DNA of 18,814 nt from CAUTNH01 sp963540225 (GTDB taxonomy: Bacteria; Bacillota_I; Bacilli_A; Acholeplasmatales; Acholeplasmataceae). This document shows, piece by piece, positions 6,972 through 15,339 of this stretch. The notes under the pieces were generated by a model that did no database searches, was not told the DNA's origin, and was given only the letters and a program-made list of their open reading frames with translations. How positions within the stretch are numbered: position 1 is the stretch's first letter; every line of letters begins with the position of its first letter. The stretch covers positions 1 to 18,814 of the forward strand of contig CAUTNH010000013.1 of the NCBI GenBank assembly GCA_963540225.1, written 5' to 3'. The position numbers were made by a program, and so were the translations under genes.

Positions 6972-9900
6972 ATGAAAGCGTTAAGAAGAGTTCTTCTTGG
7001 TCTTGTTTTTACTGTTTTAGCATTTGTTGCTGTTGCATGTGTGAAGACAATAGATGGTACAGAAATTAGTGATAACACATACCAAGAAGTGAAAAAAGGT
7101 TTTACTAACCTTAATCAATTAACTAAGGATGGGAAACTTGTAAATGATGGTATCAATCCAATTAAAAAGGGCGATAAAATAACAATTGGTAAAGATACTT
7201 TTACTTTAAAAGATGAATATAGAAAAGTATATGTTATAGAAGTATCAGAAAACAAATTCAATTATTTATCTGATACATATAACTGGAATAAAGAAGTATA
7301 TGCTAATATGGTTGATGCTTTAATGTCAACTGATAAATTTGGTAATATTATTGGTGAGCTTGCAATAGGTAAGAAGACTTTTGTAAGAGATGGAAAAACA
7401 GTAATTCAATACCAATTAAGACAAAACGTTGCTTGGGTTAATAATAAAACAGGTAAGGTTTACGAAGCGACAATTAATGGTAAAAAGGTTAAACAATATT
7501 TAAAAGCTGAGGATTTTGTTACTGCTGCTAAATATGTTATTAATTCTAAAAATGGATCTCCTCTTGCACATCAATATTCACAAAATATTTTAGGTGCTAA
7601 GGAATATATTGATGCAACTAAAGAAGGCAGAAATGGTGATTTTTCAAAAGTTGGAGTTAAGGCTATTGGCGCTGATATAATTGAGTATACTTTATTAAAT
7701 GACATTAACTATTTTGATTCACTTTTAACATATTCATGTTTTTTACCAGTTAATAAATATTTCTTAAAAGAAGTTGGAACTAAATTTGGTACATCTGCTG
7801 ATAATATTTTAGTAAATGGACCTTTCAGAGTTTCAAAACATGTTAACGAGCAAAGAATTGAGTTTGTAAAAAATAATTATTATTGGGATCCAGGTCATGT
7901 TTATTTTTCTAAAATGACATGGCTTTATGTTGATCAATCAAAACCAATCTCTGAGGTAAGAGAAATGTTTGAACAAGGTAAGATTGATTCATTTGGAGTA
8001 AATTCAACAGATAATGAAGGTGTTAGAAAATATATTGGTAATGGTACTTTACAAAACCCAGAAAATCCTAAGGCAACATCTGTTAGAACAAATGACTCAT
8101 CAACTTTTTATGGTTTGTTTAATTTCAATAGAAAAACATATGAATATCCTGCATCAGCGCCAACTGGATATGATAAATATTCTACAAACAAGGCAGTATG
8201 GAATAAAGATTTTAGATTAGGATTTTTATATGGTATGAAAGTTGAGACATTCCTTCTTTCGAGAAGTAAAAATCCACATGAAAAAGTTTATCGTAGATTT
8301 ACAACACCTGAACTTGGTATATATAGTGAAGGTGGAAAACTTAAAGACTATACAACACTTGTTGATGATATATATAATTTAAAAAATGGAACAACTGGTG
8401 TTAGTTTATCAGGATTTGATAATGGTAGTGATCCTATATTTAATACTCAAAAAGCTATCGATTTTTTCAAAAAAGCTTATGAAGAATTGAAAAAAGATCC
8501 ATCTGTTAAGTTTCCAATCCAAATTGATACAATTGGAGAAAGAGATGTAGTTGCAGGAACATATACAGATAAAATGCTTGATGATCTAGAAAAACTAGGA
8601 ATTATAAATGGTGTTCAATTATTTAAAATTAATCGTATTATTCCACAAAGTGATAGTCAATCACAAACGTGGATATTTAAAATAAATAACTATGATTTAA
8701 ATCTTTCTAGTGGTTGGGGTCCTGATTATGGCGATCCTAAAACATTCTTAAATACAATAGTGGAAAACGGTGATATCGTTGCAAATTATGGATTTGGTGG
8801 CACACTAACTGATAGTGAAAAAGCAATGCAAAAAGAATTACTTGGTGCCTATACTAAAAAATGTAACGAAGCATTTGCTGAGACAAAAGATATTAAAAAG
8901 AGATTTCAACTTATGGCAGAAGCTGAATATAAAGCTATTTACGAAGATGCATTACTTATACCAATTCAAACTCGTGTTGGTTATGCAGTAGTGGTTGGTA
9001 AAACAATACCATATACAGTATCTCGTGCACCATATGGCATATCTAGTTCTAAACTTAAAAATTTAATGGTTTCTAAAGATGATCTTACAAGAGAAGAAAG
9101 AAATAATTTAAGAGAATTATTTTACTTACAAAAAGAAAATAAAACAATCAAAAGAACTAACATTACACTTAGTGGGATAAATGGATGGGAAGTTTCTTCT
9201 ACATTAAATGGTGAAATTGGTAGTGTTGTAGATCTACCAAGACCATATCAATCACTTAAAAAACAAGACGGTAGTTTAATTGATAAAAACGATAGATTAG
9301 AATTTGAAGGATGGTATTTAGATAAAGAACTAACAAAACCAGTTTCTAAAAATGATAAAGGTCAATATTTATATCCAGATAAAGATGCAACATATTATTT
9401 AAAATCTAAAAAATATGTAAGTCCAGAGCCTGAGGTAGATGGTTCATATGTAGATCCTAAGAAATATATAGTAGATGAACTTCAAAAAGTTTCATTAAAG
9501 ACAAAATCAAATACAGGATTATTTGCTGAGGTTTATAAAAAAGTAACTAAGGATGGTAAAACAAATTGGGTACTTGCAAAAGCTTCTGATGTGAAGGCTC
9601 TAATAAATGGTAATGATTTATCATTTGCATTATTTAAACTTGGCGTATATAAAATTGTTGTAAAAGAACATCAATATATTGAAGGAGACAAAACATTAGA
9701 ACTTATTTGCACAAATAAACCTAAAAGAAAACTATCAAAAGAGATTAAAAATGTATTTGTACAAGAGTATTTAGAAAATGATTTAGGCAAAGAAAAATTA
9801 TTTAATGTTGAAAAAGTTTCTGAAGGAAAATATAAAACTATTGTTGAGCTTCCATATAATAGCAAAAAGCAAAACTTCTTCTTCTTTGGATATAAATTTG

Positions 9901-10127
9901 ATACAGAAAAACCTGAATTTGATGGATTTGAAGGTGCTATTAAAGAAAAAGGTAGTGGAATTGCTAGCTCTCCTGTTAAAGTTGACGGTTTTAATATTCT
10001 AGTAAGACAAAAAGATGGTCAAAGAGTATATACTATTAAGTTAATACAATTTGAACTAGATGAGACAACAGGTGAATTAAAAGAGACTAAAACATTAGAG
10101 TTAGAAGTTACAGTAAAATCTAAATAA
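6972..10127 (+). CDS. oppA: Oligopeptide-binding lipoprotein OppA, with C-terminal extension
   Basis: This is the extracellular substrate-binding protein of a peptide ABC importer. A basic, hydrophobic signal ends at lipobox A-V-A-C, with Cys23 as the predicted lipidated residue. Residues of about 75-690 are a family 5 solute-binding domain: N-x-x-A-N-M-V-D-A-L near the start, a K-A-E-D-F-V-T-A segment, V-N-G-P-F-R-V, and W-G-P-D-Y-G-D-P (about 582-589). The total of 1051 aa far exceeds the usual 540-660. The extra roughly 340 residues include one InlB B-repeat-like unit (E-G-W-Y-L-D-K-E-L near 779, followed by a tyrosine-rich strand) and beta-rich sequence of unknown role. It is first in the operon, behind a consensus promoter, with a cre upstream and a near-cre over the start codon. 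Confidence 0.93.
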   Translation: MKALRRVLLGLVFTVLAFVAVACVKTIDGTEISDNTYQEVKKGFTNLNQLTKDGKLVNDGINPIKKGDKITIGKDTFTLKDEYRKVYVIEVSENKFNYLSDTYNWNKEVYANMVDALMSTDKFGNIIGELAIGKKTFVRDGKTVIQYQLRQNVAWVNNKTGKVYEATINGKKVKQYLKAEDFVTAAKYVINSKNGSPLAHQYSQNILGAKEYIDATKEGRNGDFSKVGVKAIGADIIEYTLLNDINYFDSLLTYSCFLPVNKYFLKEVGTKFGTSADNILVNGPFRVSKHVNEQRIEFVKNNYYWDPGHVYFSKMTWLYVDQSKPISEVREMFEQGKIDSFGVNSTDNEGVRKYIGNGTLQNPENPKATSVRTNDSSTFYGLFNFNRKTYEYPASAPTGYDKYSTNKAVWNKDFRLGFLYGMKVETFLLSRSKNPHEKVYRRFTTPELGIYSEGGKLKDYTTLVDDIYNLKNGTTGVSLSGFDNGSDPIFNTQKAIDFFKKAYEELKKDPSVKFPIQIDTIGERDVVAGTYTDKMLDDLEKLGIINGVQLFKINRIIPQSDSQSQTWIFKINNYDLNLSSGWGPDYGDPKTFLNTIVENGDIVANYGFGGTLTDSEKAMQKELLGAYTKKCNEAFAETKDIKKRFQLMAEAEYKAIYEDALLIPIQTRVGYAVVVGKTIPYTVSRAPYGISSSKLKNLMVSKDDLTREERNNLRELFYLQKENKTIKRTNITLSGINGWEVSSTLNGEIGSVVDLPRPYQSLKKQDGSLIDKNDRLEFEGWYLDKELTKPVSKNDKGQYLYPDKDATYYLKSKKYVSPEPEVDGSYVDPKKYIVDELQKVSLKTKSNTGLFAEVYKKVTKDGKTNWVLAKASDVKALINGNDLSFALFKLGVYKIVVKEHQYIEGDKTLELICTNKPKRKLSKEIKNVFVQEYLENDLGKEKLFNVEKVSEGKYKTIVELPYNSKKQNFFFFGYKFDTEKPEFDGFEGAIKEKGSGIASSPVKVDGFNILVRQKDGQRVYTIKLIQFELDETTGELKETKTLELEVTVKSK
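6973..6986 (+). promoter_or_regulatory. Second cre-like site overlapping the oppA start codon
   Basis: TGAAAGCGTTAAGA matches the cre consensus at all defined positions but one (G instead of C near the end). It begins at the second base of the oppA ATG, about 40-50 bp downstream of the expected transcription start, where CcpA sites typically act as roadblocks. It also encodes Lys-Ala-Leu-Arg of the signal peptide, so a coding coincidence is possible. Confidence 0.45.
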
Positions 10128-10152
10128 TTTAATATAAATACAATAAAGTTAT

Positions 10153-10180
10153 ATTTAGGCAGGCCAATGCCTGCCTAAAT
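10153..10180 (+). terminator. Hairpin between oppA and oppB (attenuator or mRNA-stabilising stem)
   Basis: ATTTAGGCAGGC and its exact complement GCCTGCCTAAAT form a 12-bp stem closed by a four-base CAAT loop. It is the only GC-rich structure in the 73-nt gap. What follows is T-rich but interrupted (TAACATTTATT), so it is at best a leaky terminator. No strong promoter precedes oppB, so read-through must feed oppB to oppF. Such a stem would yield excess oppA mRNA over the permease genes. Confidence 0.75.
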
Positions 10181-10200
10181 TAACATTTATTAGGAGTAGT

Positions 10201-11664
10201 ATGGATAAAGATAATAAAATAAATCCTAAGCAAATTAAAAAAATTGCAAAATTAAATTTAAGAAAAAAAGAAAATCAAATAAATGAAAAAATGGAATATG
10301 AGATTGCTCTTGCATCTGGTAAATCAAAAGATAGATTAAATAAAATTTTTAATAGGTTTAGCTTTGGTTCAATTGATGAAGATGAAAAAAATATACAAGT
10401 TGAGGAAAACAACAATCTATTTTTAAAAACCAAACAAGAAATAATAGATTCTTATTCTGATGATTTCAAAAGGGCAGAAGAAGAATATAATTCATTTTTA
10501 GAAAACCCTAATTTAGATGAAATTAAACAACATTCTTTTTTTGTTAAATTTAAAAATGTTTTAAGACAAATTGGCTTATTTTTTAAAAAGCCTACTTTTT
10601 TGTATATTTTAAAAAGATTAGGTTTGTCTATTATCACCCTGCTTTTAATAATTACATTTGTCATAATTTTAATAAGATTTATACCTGATGATAAATTCTA
10701 TGATGTTCAGTTATATCAAAAATTGCTAGGCCAATCTGGAAAAGAAATTGCTGATAACTTTAAAAACATTTCTCTATATCAAGCAGGTCGTGTTAGAATT
10801 GATGGAACAAGAATTAGTTTAATTGAGTCAATATTTAAGTATATCTATAATATCCTTCCAATACCTAAAAAGATTCCTGTTGCATGGGATTTAACCTATA
10901 CACAGCCTATTGAGTATTGGTCTGGTTTAATCTATCTTGGTAAATCGCAAATATACTCAGAGTATGTATCAGTTCTTTTAAGAAGCCGCATAGGAATATC
11001 ATTTGCTATATCTATTATTACTTTAATTTTTACATATTTAATAGGTTATCCACTTGGTATTGCGATGAGCAAAAAACCAGGAGGAATAATTGATAAAATA
11101 GGTAATGCTTTTATTGTTTTAAATTATGCAATACCAGCACTTGTATTTTTCTTAATTATGAATAAAGTGTTAGGTTCTCCTAATGGCATATTTAAAAAAT
11201 TAGATTTTGGGTTTGCTTATGAAAAGGGAAAACTGCATACATTAGTTCCACCAATTTTTACAGTTGTATTTTTATCAATACCGGGAGTATCAATTTGGGT
11301 TAGAAGATATATGGTTGATGAGTTAAATAGTGATTATGTTAAATTTGCACGTGCTAAAGGCTTATCAGAAAATAAAATTATGTATACTCATGTTTTAAAA
11401 AATGCAATTATCCCGCTTATTAGAAACATACCAGCATCATTTATTCTTGCGATCGTTGGTTCTTATTTTGTTGAATATATTTGGGCAATTCCAGGAACAG
11501 GTGGTATTTTAATTAAAGCGTTAAATGGTGCTGTTCCTGATATTGATGTTATTGTTGGACTTACAATGGTTTATTCATCTCTTGGAATGCTTGCATTTTT
11601 ACTTGGTGATGTTGCAACTGCCTTATATGATCCAAGAATTAAACTTGCTGGAAAGAGAGGTTAA
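10201..11664 (+). CDS. oppB: Oligopeptide ABC transporter permease OppB/AmiC-like
   Basis: This is an inner-membrane channel subunit of the peptide importer. At 487 aa it is longer than typical OppB (about 310-350). Residues 1-135 are a charged, Lys/Glu-rich cytosolic extension before the first helix (about 139-161). A roughly 100-residue extracytoplasmic loop follows before the next helix (about 268), recalling the large loop of streptococcal AmiC. The remaining helices carry the permease EAA motif (D-Y-V-K-F-A-R-A-K-G-L-S, about 378-390) that docks on the ATPases, and the end L-Y-D-P-R-I-K is typical of the family. AGGAG lies six bases before the ATG. The stop is two bases from the oppC start. 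Confidence 0.92.
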   Translation: MDKDNKINPKQIKKIAKLNLRKKENQINEKMEYEIALASGKSKDRLNKIFNRFSFGSIDEDEKNIQVEENNNLFLKTKQEIIDSYSDDFKRAEEEYNSFLENPNLDEIKQHSFFVKFKNVLRQIGLFFKKPTFLYILKRLGLSIITLLLIITFVIILIRFIPDDKFYDVQLYQKLLGQSGKEIADNFKNISLYQAGRVRIDGTRISLIESIFKYIYNILPIPKKIPVAWDLTYTQPIEYWSGLIYLGKSQIYSEYVSVLLRSRIGISFAISIITLIFTYLIGYPLGIAMSKKPGGIIDKIGNAFIVLNYAIPALVFFLIMNKVLGSPNGIFKKLDFGFAYEKGKLHTLVPPIFTVVFLSIPGVSIWVRRYMVDELNSDYVKFARAKGLSENKIMYTHVLKNAIIPLIRNIPASFILAIVGSYFVEYIWAIPGTGGILIKALNGAVPDIDVIVGLTMVYSSLGMLAFLLGDVATALYDPRIKLAGKRG

Positions 11665-11666
11665 TT

Positions 11667-12629
11667 ATGGAAAATATAAGTAGTATTAAAAATGAAAATG
11701 AAGTAATTAATGAAGATGAATTGTTTCACTTTGTTGAATTAGACGAGACAAAATCTGAACATCTATCAAAAGAACCATACTCATATATGAAAGCGGTTTT
11801 TAGAAGTTTCATAAAAAAACCTGCTGCAATAATTGGAATTATAAGTTTTATAGTTTTAATATTAGGAATTATCATAATACCTCAGTTTGCATACGATGGC
11901 GCATATAAACATGATATATCAAATATTAATGCATCAATAAGTAGAGCTCATTTATGGGGAACAGATAGAATAGGTAGAGATTTATTTTTTTCAACATGGA
12001 AGGCTGCAGGTTATTCTTTGTGGCTTGCAACAATATCTGCTATTATAAATTTAATAATTGGAATATTGCTTGGTCTTGTCTGGGGATTTTTTAAAAAAAT
12101 AGATTGGTTGTTTATTGAGATATATAATCTTATATCAAATATACCAAGTATGCTTTTATATATGCTTTTATCAACAATTTTTATTCAAGCAGGATCACTG
12201 CCAATTGAGATAAGATTAATATTTACGCTTACTTTAACAGGATGGCTTGGTATTGCAAGGTTTGTAAGAAATCAGACAATAATAATAAATGACCGCGAAT
12301 ATAACATAGCGTCAAAAACTTTGGGAACACCAGCCAGAAGAATGATGACTAAAAATTTACTTCCATATATTATGGCAGTAATTGTAACAAGTTCAATGAC
12401 GCTTATACCAAATATGATCTCATCAGAAGTCTCGCTTTCATATTTTGGTTTAGGTCTGCCAAGTGATTCTGTATCACTTGGAGCACTTCTTGATTTAGGA
12501 AGAAGAGACTTCTTACAATACCCACTTCCACTTCTTGCGCCAGGAATATTACTTGCGCTTATTATATTTACATTCTTTTTAATAGGCATTGCATTATCTG
12601 ATGCCTTAGATCCAAAAACACATAGATAG
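11667..12629 (+). CDS. oppC: Oligopeptide ABC transporter permease OppC/AmiD-like
   Basis: This is the second channel subunit, 320 aa, pairing with OppB. An acidic N-terminal tail of about 45 residues precedes the first helix (about 52-74). Next comes the family's W-G-T-D-R-I-G-R-D-L periplasm-side motif, then further helices. The EAA loop R-E-Y-N-I-A-S-K-T-L-G-T contacts the ATPases, followed by S-Y-F-G-L-G-L-P and the terminal D-A-L-D-P-K motif. Length is normal for the family. It starts two bases after oppB, with GAGAGG inside the oppB end as ribosome binding site, and lies seven bases before oppD. Confidence 0.93.
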   Translation: MENISSIKNENEVINEDELFHFVELDETKSEHLSKEPYSYMKAVFRSFIKKPAAIIGIISFIVLILGIIIIPQFAYDGAYKHDISNINASISRAHLWGTDRIGRDLFFSTWKAAGYSLWLATISAIINLIIGILLGLVWGFFKKIDWLFIEIYNLISNIPSMLLYMLLSTIFIQAGSLPIEIRLIFTLTLTGWLGIARFVRNQTIIINDREYNIASKTLGTPARRMMTKNLLPYIMAVIVTSSMTLIPNMISSEVSLSYFGLGLPSDSVSLGALLDLGRRDFLQYPLPLLAPGILLALIIFTFFLIGIALSDALDPKTHR

Positions 12630-12636
12630 GTATTAT

Positions 12637-13755
12637 ATGAAAATAAATAAAATATTAGATCCAAAGTTAATAGTTGCCGATACTGAGCATATAAAAAAAG
12701 GAGACACACTAGTTTCTATAAAAAATCTAGTTGTCAAGTTTTCAGTTCGGAATAAAATTCTAACTGCCATAAGAAATGTTTCGCTTGATATAAAAAAAGG
12801 TGAGATATTAGCGATTGTTGGGGAGTCTGGTAGTGGTAAATCAGTATTAACTAAATGTTTAATTGGACTAATTGATAAAAATGAAATAATCGATCAAGGA
12901 GATATACTTTATTCAAATGTAAATCTTGCTAAAATAAAAAATCCTAAAGATTGGTATCAGATAAGAGGTAAAAAAATTTCTATTGTCTTTCAAGATCCTC
13001 TTACATCTCTTAATCCACTTAGGAAAATAGGCTCTCAACTTTCAGAAACAATTAGACTTCATAGAGGTTTTAACAAAGTTGAAGCAAAGGCTGAAGCAAT
13101 TAGACTACTTAAAAAAGTAGGTATACCAAATGCAGAGAAAAGGTATGATGATTATCCATTTCAATACTCTGGTGGTATGAGGCAAAGAGTTGTAATTGCG
13201 ATTGCCCTTGCATCTGCCCCGGATATTCTTATTTGTGATGAGCCTACAACAGCACTTGATGTTACAATTCAAGCACAAATACTAAAACTAATAGAAGAGT
13301 TAAAAGAAGAATTTGGATTTACTGTTATATTTATAACTCATGATTTAGCGGTAGTTGCTGAAATTGCTGATAGGGTAGCGGTAATGTATGCGGGCAAGAT
13401 TATTGAGTATGGAAGTGTTAATGATATATTCTATGATCCAAGGCATCCTTATACATGGAGTCTATTATCATCTTTACCTCAACTTGGTCAAAAAGGCGAA
13501 AAACTATATTCGATTGCAGGAACACCACCAAGTTTATTTGAGGAGATAAAAGGTGATGCCTTTGCACCAAGAAATAAATATGCTATGGCTATTGACTATG
13601 TAAAAGAGCCACCACTTATTAAGGTATCTGATAGTCATTATGCAGCAACATGGCTTCTTGATAAAAGAGCACCTAAGGCTGAAAGACCAAAGATTATATC
13701 TGAGATATCTGACAGAGTAGCAAAAGTTTACTCAGGAGAAAAAGATAATGAATAA
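12637..13755 (+). CDS. oppD: Oligopeptide transporter ATPase OppD/AmiE-like
   Basis: This is one of two cytosolic ATPases powering peptide import. In its 372 aa are Walker A G-E-S-G-S-G-K-S (62-69), Q-loop F-Q-D-P-L-T-S-L-N-P, signature Y-S-G-G-M-R-Q-R (about 177), Walker B I-L-I-C-D-E-P-T-T-A-L-D and T-H-D-L. The C-terminal oligopeptide-transporter domain starts near the R-H-P-Y-T-W-S motif. In many OppD/DppD proteins this domain carries four cysteines; here those positions are Asp307, Asn313, Asp320 and Thr338, so no such Cys cluster can form. The same cysteine-less pattern is remembered from streptococcal AmiE, which fits an Ami-type system. It overlaps oppF by 8 nt. Confidence 0.93.
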   Translation: MKINKILDPKLIVADTEHIKKGDTLVSIKNLVVKFSVRNKILTAIRNVSLDIKKGEILAIVGESGSGKSVLTKCLIGLIDKNEIIDQGDILYSNVNLAKIKNPKDWYQIRGKKISIVFQDPLTSLNPLRKIGSQLSETIRLHRGFNKVEAKAEAIRLLKKVGIPNAEKRYDDYPFQYSGGMRQRVVIAIALASAPDILICDEPTTALDVTIQAQILKLIEELKEEFGFTVIFITHDLAVVAEIADRVAVMYAGKIIEYGSVNDIFYDPRHPYTWSLLSSLPQLGQKGEKLYSIAGTPPSLFEEIKGDAFAPRNKYAMAIDYVKEPPLIKVSDSHYAATWLLDKRAPKAERPKIISEISDRVAKVYSGEKDNE

Positions 13756-15004
13756 AAGCGATATTAAAAACAAATTAAAAAATCTTAATGTTGAATATAA
13801 AAAAGATATTAAAGATAAGCTAGTAGATATTAAGAAAAATTTGAATGAAAAAATAAATAAATTAGGTCAAGATAAAACTAAAGCACTAATTAGCGAACTA
13901 AAAAAAGATGCAGAAGATGAATACCTTGATTATAAATATGAAAAATATAGTAAATTTATTGCAGATGAAAAGATTCTTTTAGAAGAAGGAAATATAAAAA
14001 AATCTGCATTTGTAAATTGGTTTAAAAATTTATTTCATAAACCTATTTATAAAATGACATCACCTAAAACAGATAGTAGCGGAAGGGATATTTTACTCGA
14101 GGTAGAAGATGCATCTATACATTTTAAATTAGGTAAAAAAGTTGTTAAGGCATGTAATCATTTAAACTTTAAAATATATAAAGGTGAGACATTTGGTCTT
14201 GTTGGTGAGTCTGGTAGTGGTAAAACTACTATTTCAAGAGCAATTATTGGAATAAATAAATTAACGGGTGGAAATATTTATTTTAAAGGAAGAAATATAA
14301 GTCATCCTTTGAAACATAAAGAGGAAATGAAAGTTAAAAAAAATATTCAAATGATTTTCCAAGACCCAGCGGCATCGCTAAATGAACGAGCTAATGTTGA
14401 CTATATCATATCAGAGGGTCTTTATAACTTTCATTTATTTAAAGATAAAAATGACAGACTTAAAAAAGTATCTGATATGCTTAATTCAGTAGGACTTTTA
14501 CCAGAACACTTAACAAGATATCCGCATGAGTTTAGTGGTGGACAAAGACAAAGAATAGGAATAGCACGCGCACTTGTAATTGAGCCAGAACTTGTTTTAG
14601 CAGATGAGCCAATATCGGCATTGGATGTATCAATTAGGGCACAAGTTTTAAATTTATTAAGTGATCTGCAAAAACAAAAAAATCTAACATACTTATTTAT
14701 AGCCCATGATTTATCAATCATAAAATATATTAGTGATAGAATTGGTGTTATGCACCAAGGTTATTTAGTTGAACTTGGACTGGCCGATGAGATATATCAA
14801 AATCCCATTCATCCATATACAAAGGCGCTTCTTACAGCCATTCCTCAGCCAGATCCAAAAACTAAAAGTATAAGAAAAAAGATTATATATGATATGACAG
14901 GTATAGATTATGAAAAATGTATCTGGCAAGAAGTAAAACCAGGACATTTTATTCTTACAACTGATGAGCTGAGAAAAAAATGGCTTAAAGATGATGAAAA
15001 ATAA
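13748..15004 (+). CDS. oppF: Oligopeptide transporter ATPase OppF/AmiF-like with N-terminal extension
   Basis: This is the second ATPase of the importer. Its 418 aa exceed the usual 300-330 because residues 1 to about 112 form a Lys/Glu/Asp-rich, probably helical or coiled extension not found in ordinary OppF. The ATPase core is canonical: G-E-S-G-S-G-K-T (153-160), F-Q-D-P-A-A-S-L-N-E-R, signature F-S-G-G-Q-R-Q-R, L-V-L-A-D-E-P-I-S-A-L-D and A-H-D-L. The Q-loop surroundings and the C-terminal P-G-H-F-I-L segment resemble streptococcal AmiF. AGGAGA before the ATG lies in the end of oppD. Its 3' end overlaps the next small membrane gene by 14 nt, so that gene is likely co-expressed. Confidence 0.93.
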   Translation: MNKSDIKNKLKNLNVEYKKDIKDKLVDIKKNLNEKINKLGQDKTKALISELKKDAEDEYLDYKYEKYSKFIADEKILLEEGNIKKSAFVNWFKNLFHKPIYKMTSPKTDSSGRDILLEVEDASIHFKLGKKVVKACNHLNFKIYKGETFGLVGESGSGKTTISRAIIGINKLTGGNIYFKGRNISHPLKHKEEMKVKKNIQMIFQDPAASLNERANVDYIISEGLYNFHLFKDKNDRLKKVSDMLNSVGLLPEHLTRYPHEFSGGQRQRIGIARALVIEPELVLADEPISALDVSIRAQVLNLLSDLQKQKNLTYLFIAHDLSIIKYISDRIGVMHQGYLVELGLADEIYQNPIHPYTKALLTAIPQPDPKTKSIRKKIIYDMTGIDYEKCIWQEVKPGHFILTTDELRKKWLKDDEK

Positions 15005-15338
15005 AAAACTTACAATTATTTTAGTTACTATTTTTATGAATCTAATTCCTATTTTAATTGGTCTAATTTTAATTTTAAGTATAAAAAGAAGATTAGATTT
15101 ATTTGAGATAGTTGTTGCATCATTTGGATTAGTTTATATAATATTATTTACAATAAGAGCAAATCATAACCTTAAAAATAACAAGAAAAAAGAAAATGAA
15201 AATATATCTAATGAAATAGATCTAGAAAAAATAAAGTATTATAAAATAAGTCAGAGGATTTTAATATATTCTGGATTAGGACTTTTAGTTGTAAGTGGGA
15301 TTTATTTTTTAATAATTAGATATGCTATTGGAGGTTAA
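14991..15338 (+). CDS. Small membrane protein of unknown function, overlapping oppF
   Basis: I do not recognise this 115-aa protein. It shows three hydrophobic segments (about 7-31, 38-57 and 90-113) separated by a strongly charged K/N/E linker (about 58-86), so the linker is probably cytosolic or at the membrane face. It starts 14 nt inside oppF, and two adjacent ATG codons could serve (14991 or 14994). Its stop lies two nucleotides before the ATG of the ABC/FtsX fusion, whose GGAGG ribosome binding site is inside its last codons. This arrangement indicates a co-translated trio (oppF, this gene, the fusion). An accessory subunit of either transporter is a reasonable guess, but nothing in the sequence proves it. 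Confidence 0.75.
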   Translation: MMKNKKLTIILVTIFMNLIPILIGLILILSIKRRLDLFEIVVASFGLVYIILFTIRANHNLKNNKKKENENISNEIDLEKIKYYKISQRILIYSGLGLLVVSGIYFLIIRYAIGG

Positions 15339-15339
15339 A

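Noticed and set aside
11786..11799. A third cre-like sequence inside oppC.
   Set aside because: It has two mismatches at conserved positions and lies in coding sequence; likely chance.
12272..12709. A 145-codon minus-strand open frame opposite oppC and oppD.
   Set aside because: It is antisense to well-supported conserved genes, has no ribosome binding site, and its sequence is the complement of permease motifs.
15322..15339. Upstream ATG adding six residues to the ABC/FtsX fusion.
   Set aside because: The GGAGG at 15330-15334 would lie inside that extension and is ideally spaced for the ATG at 15340.
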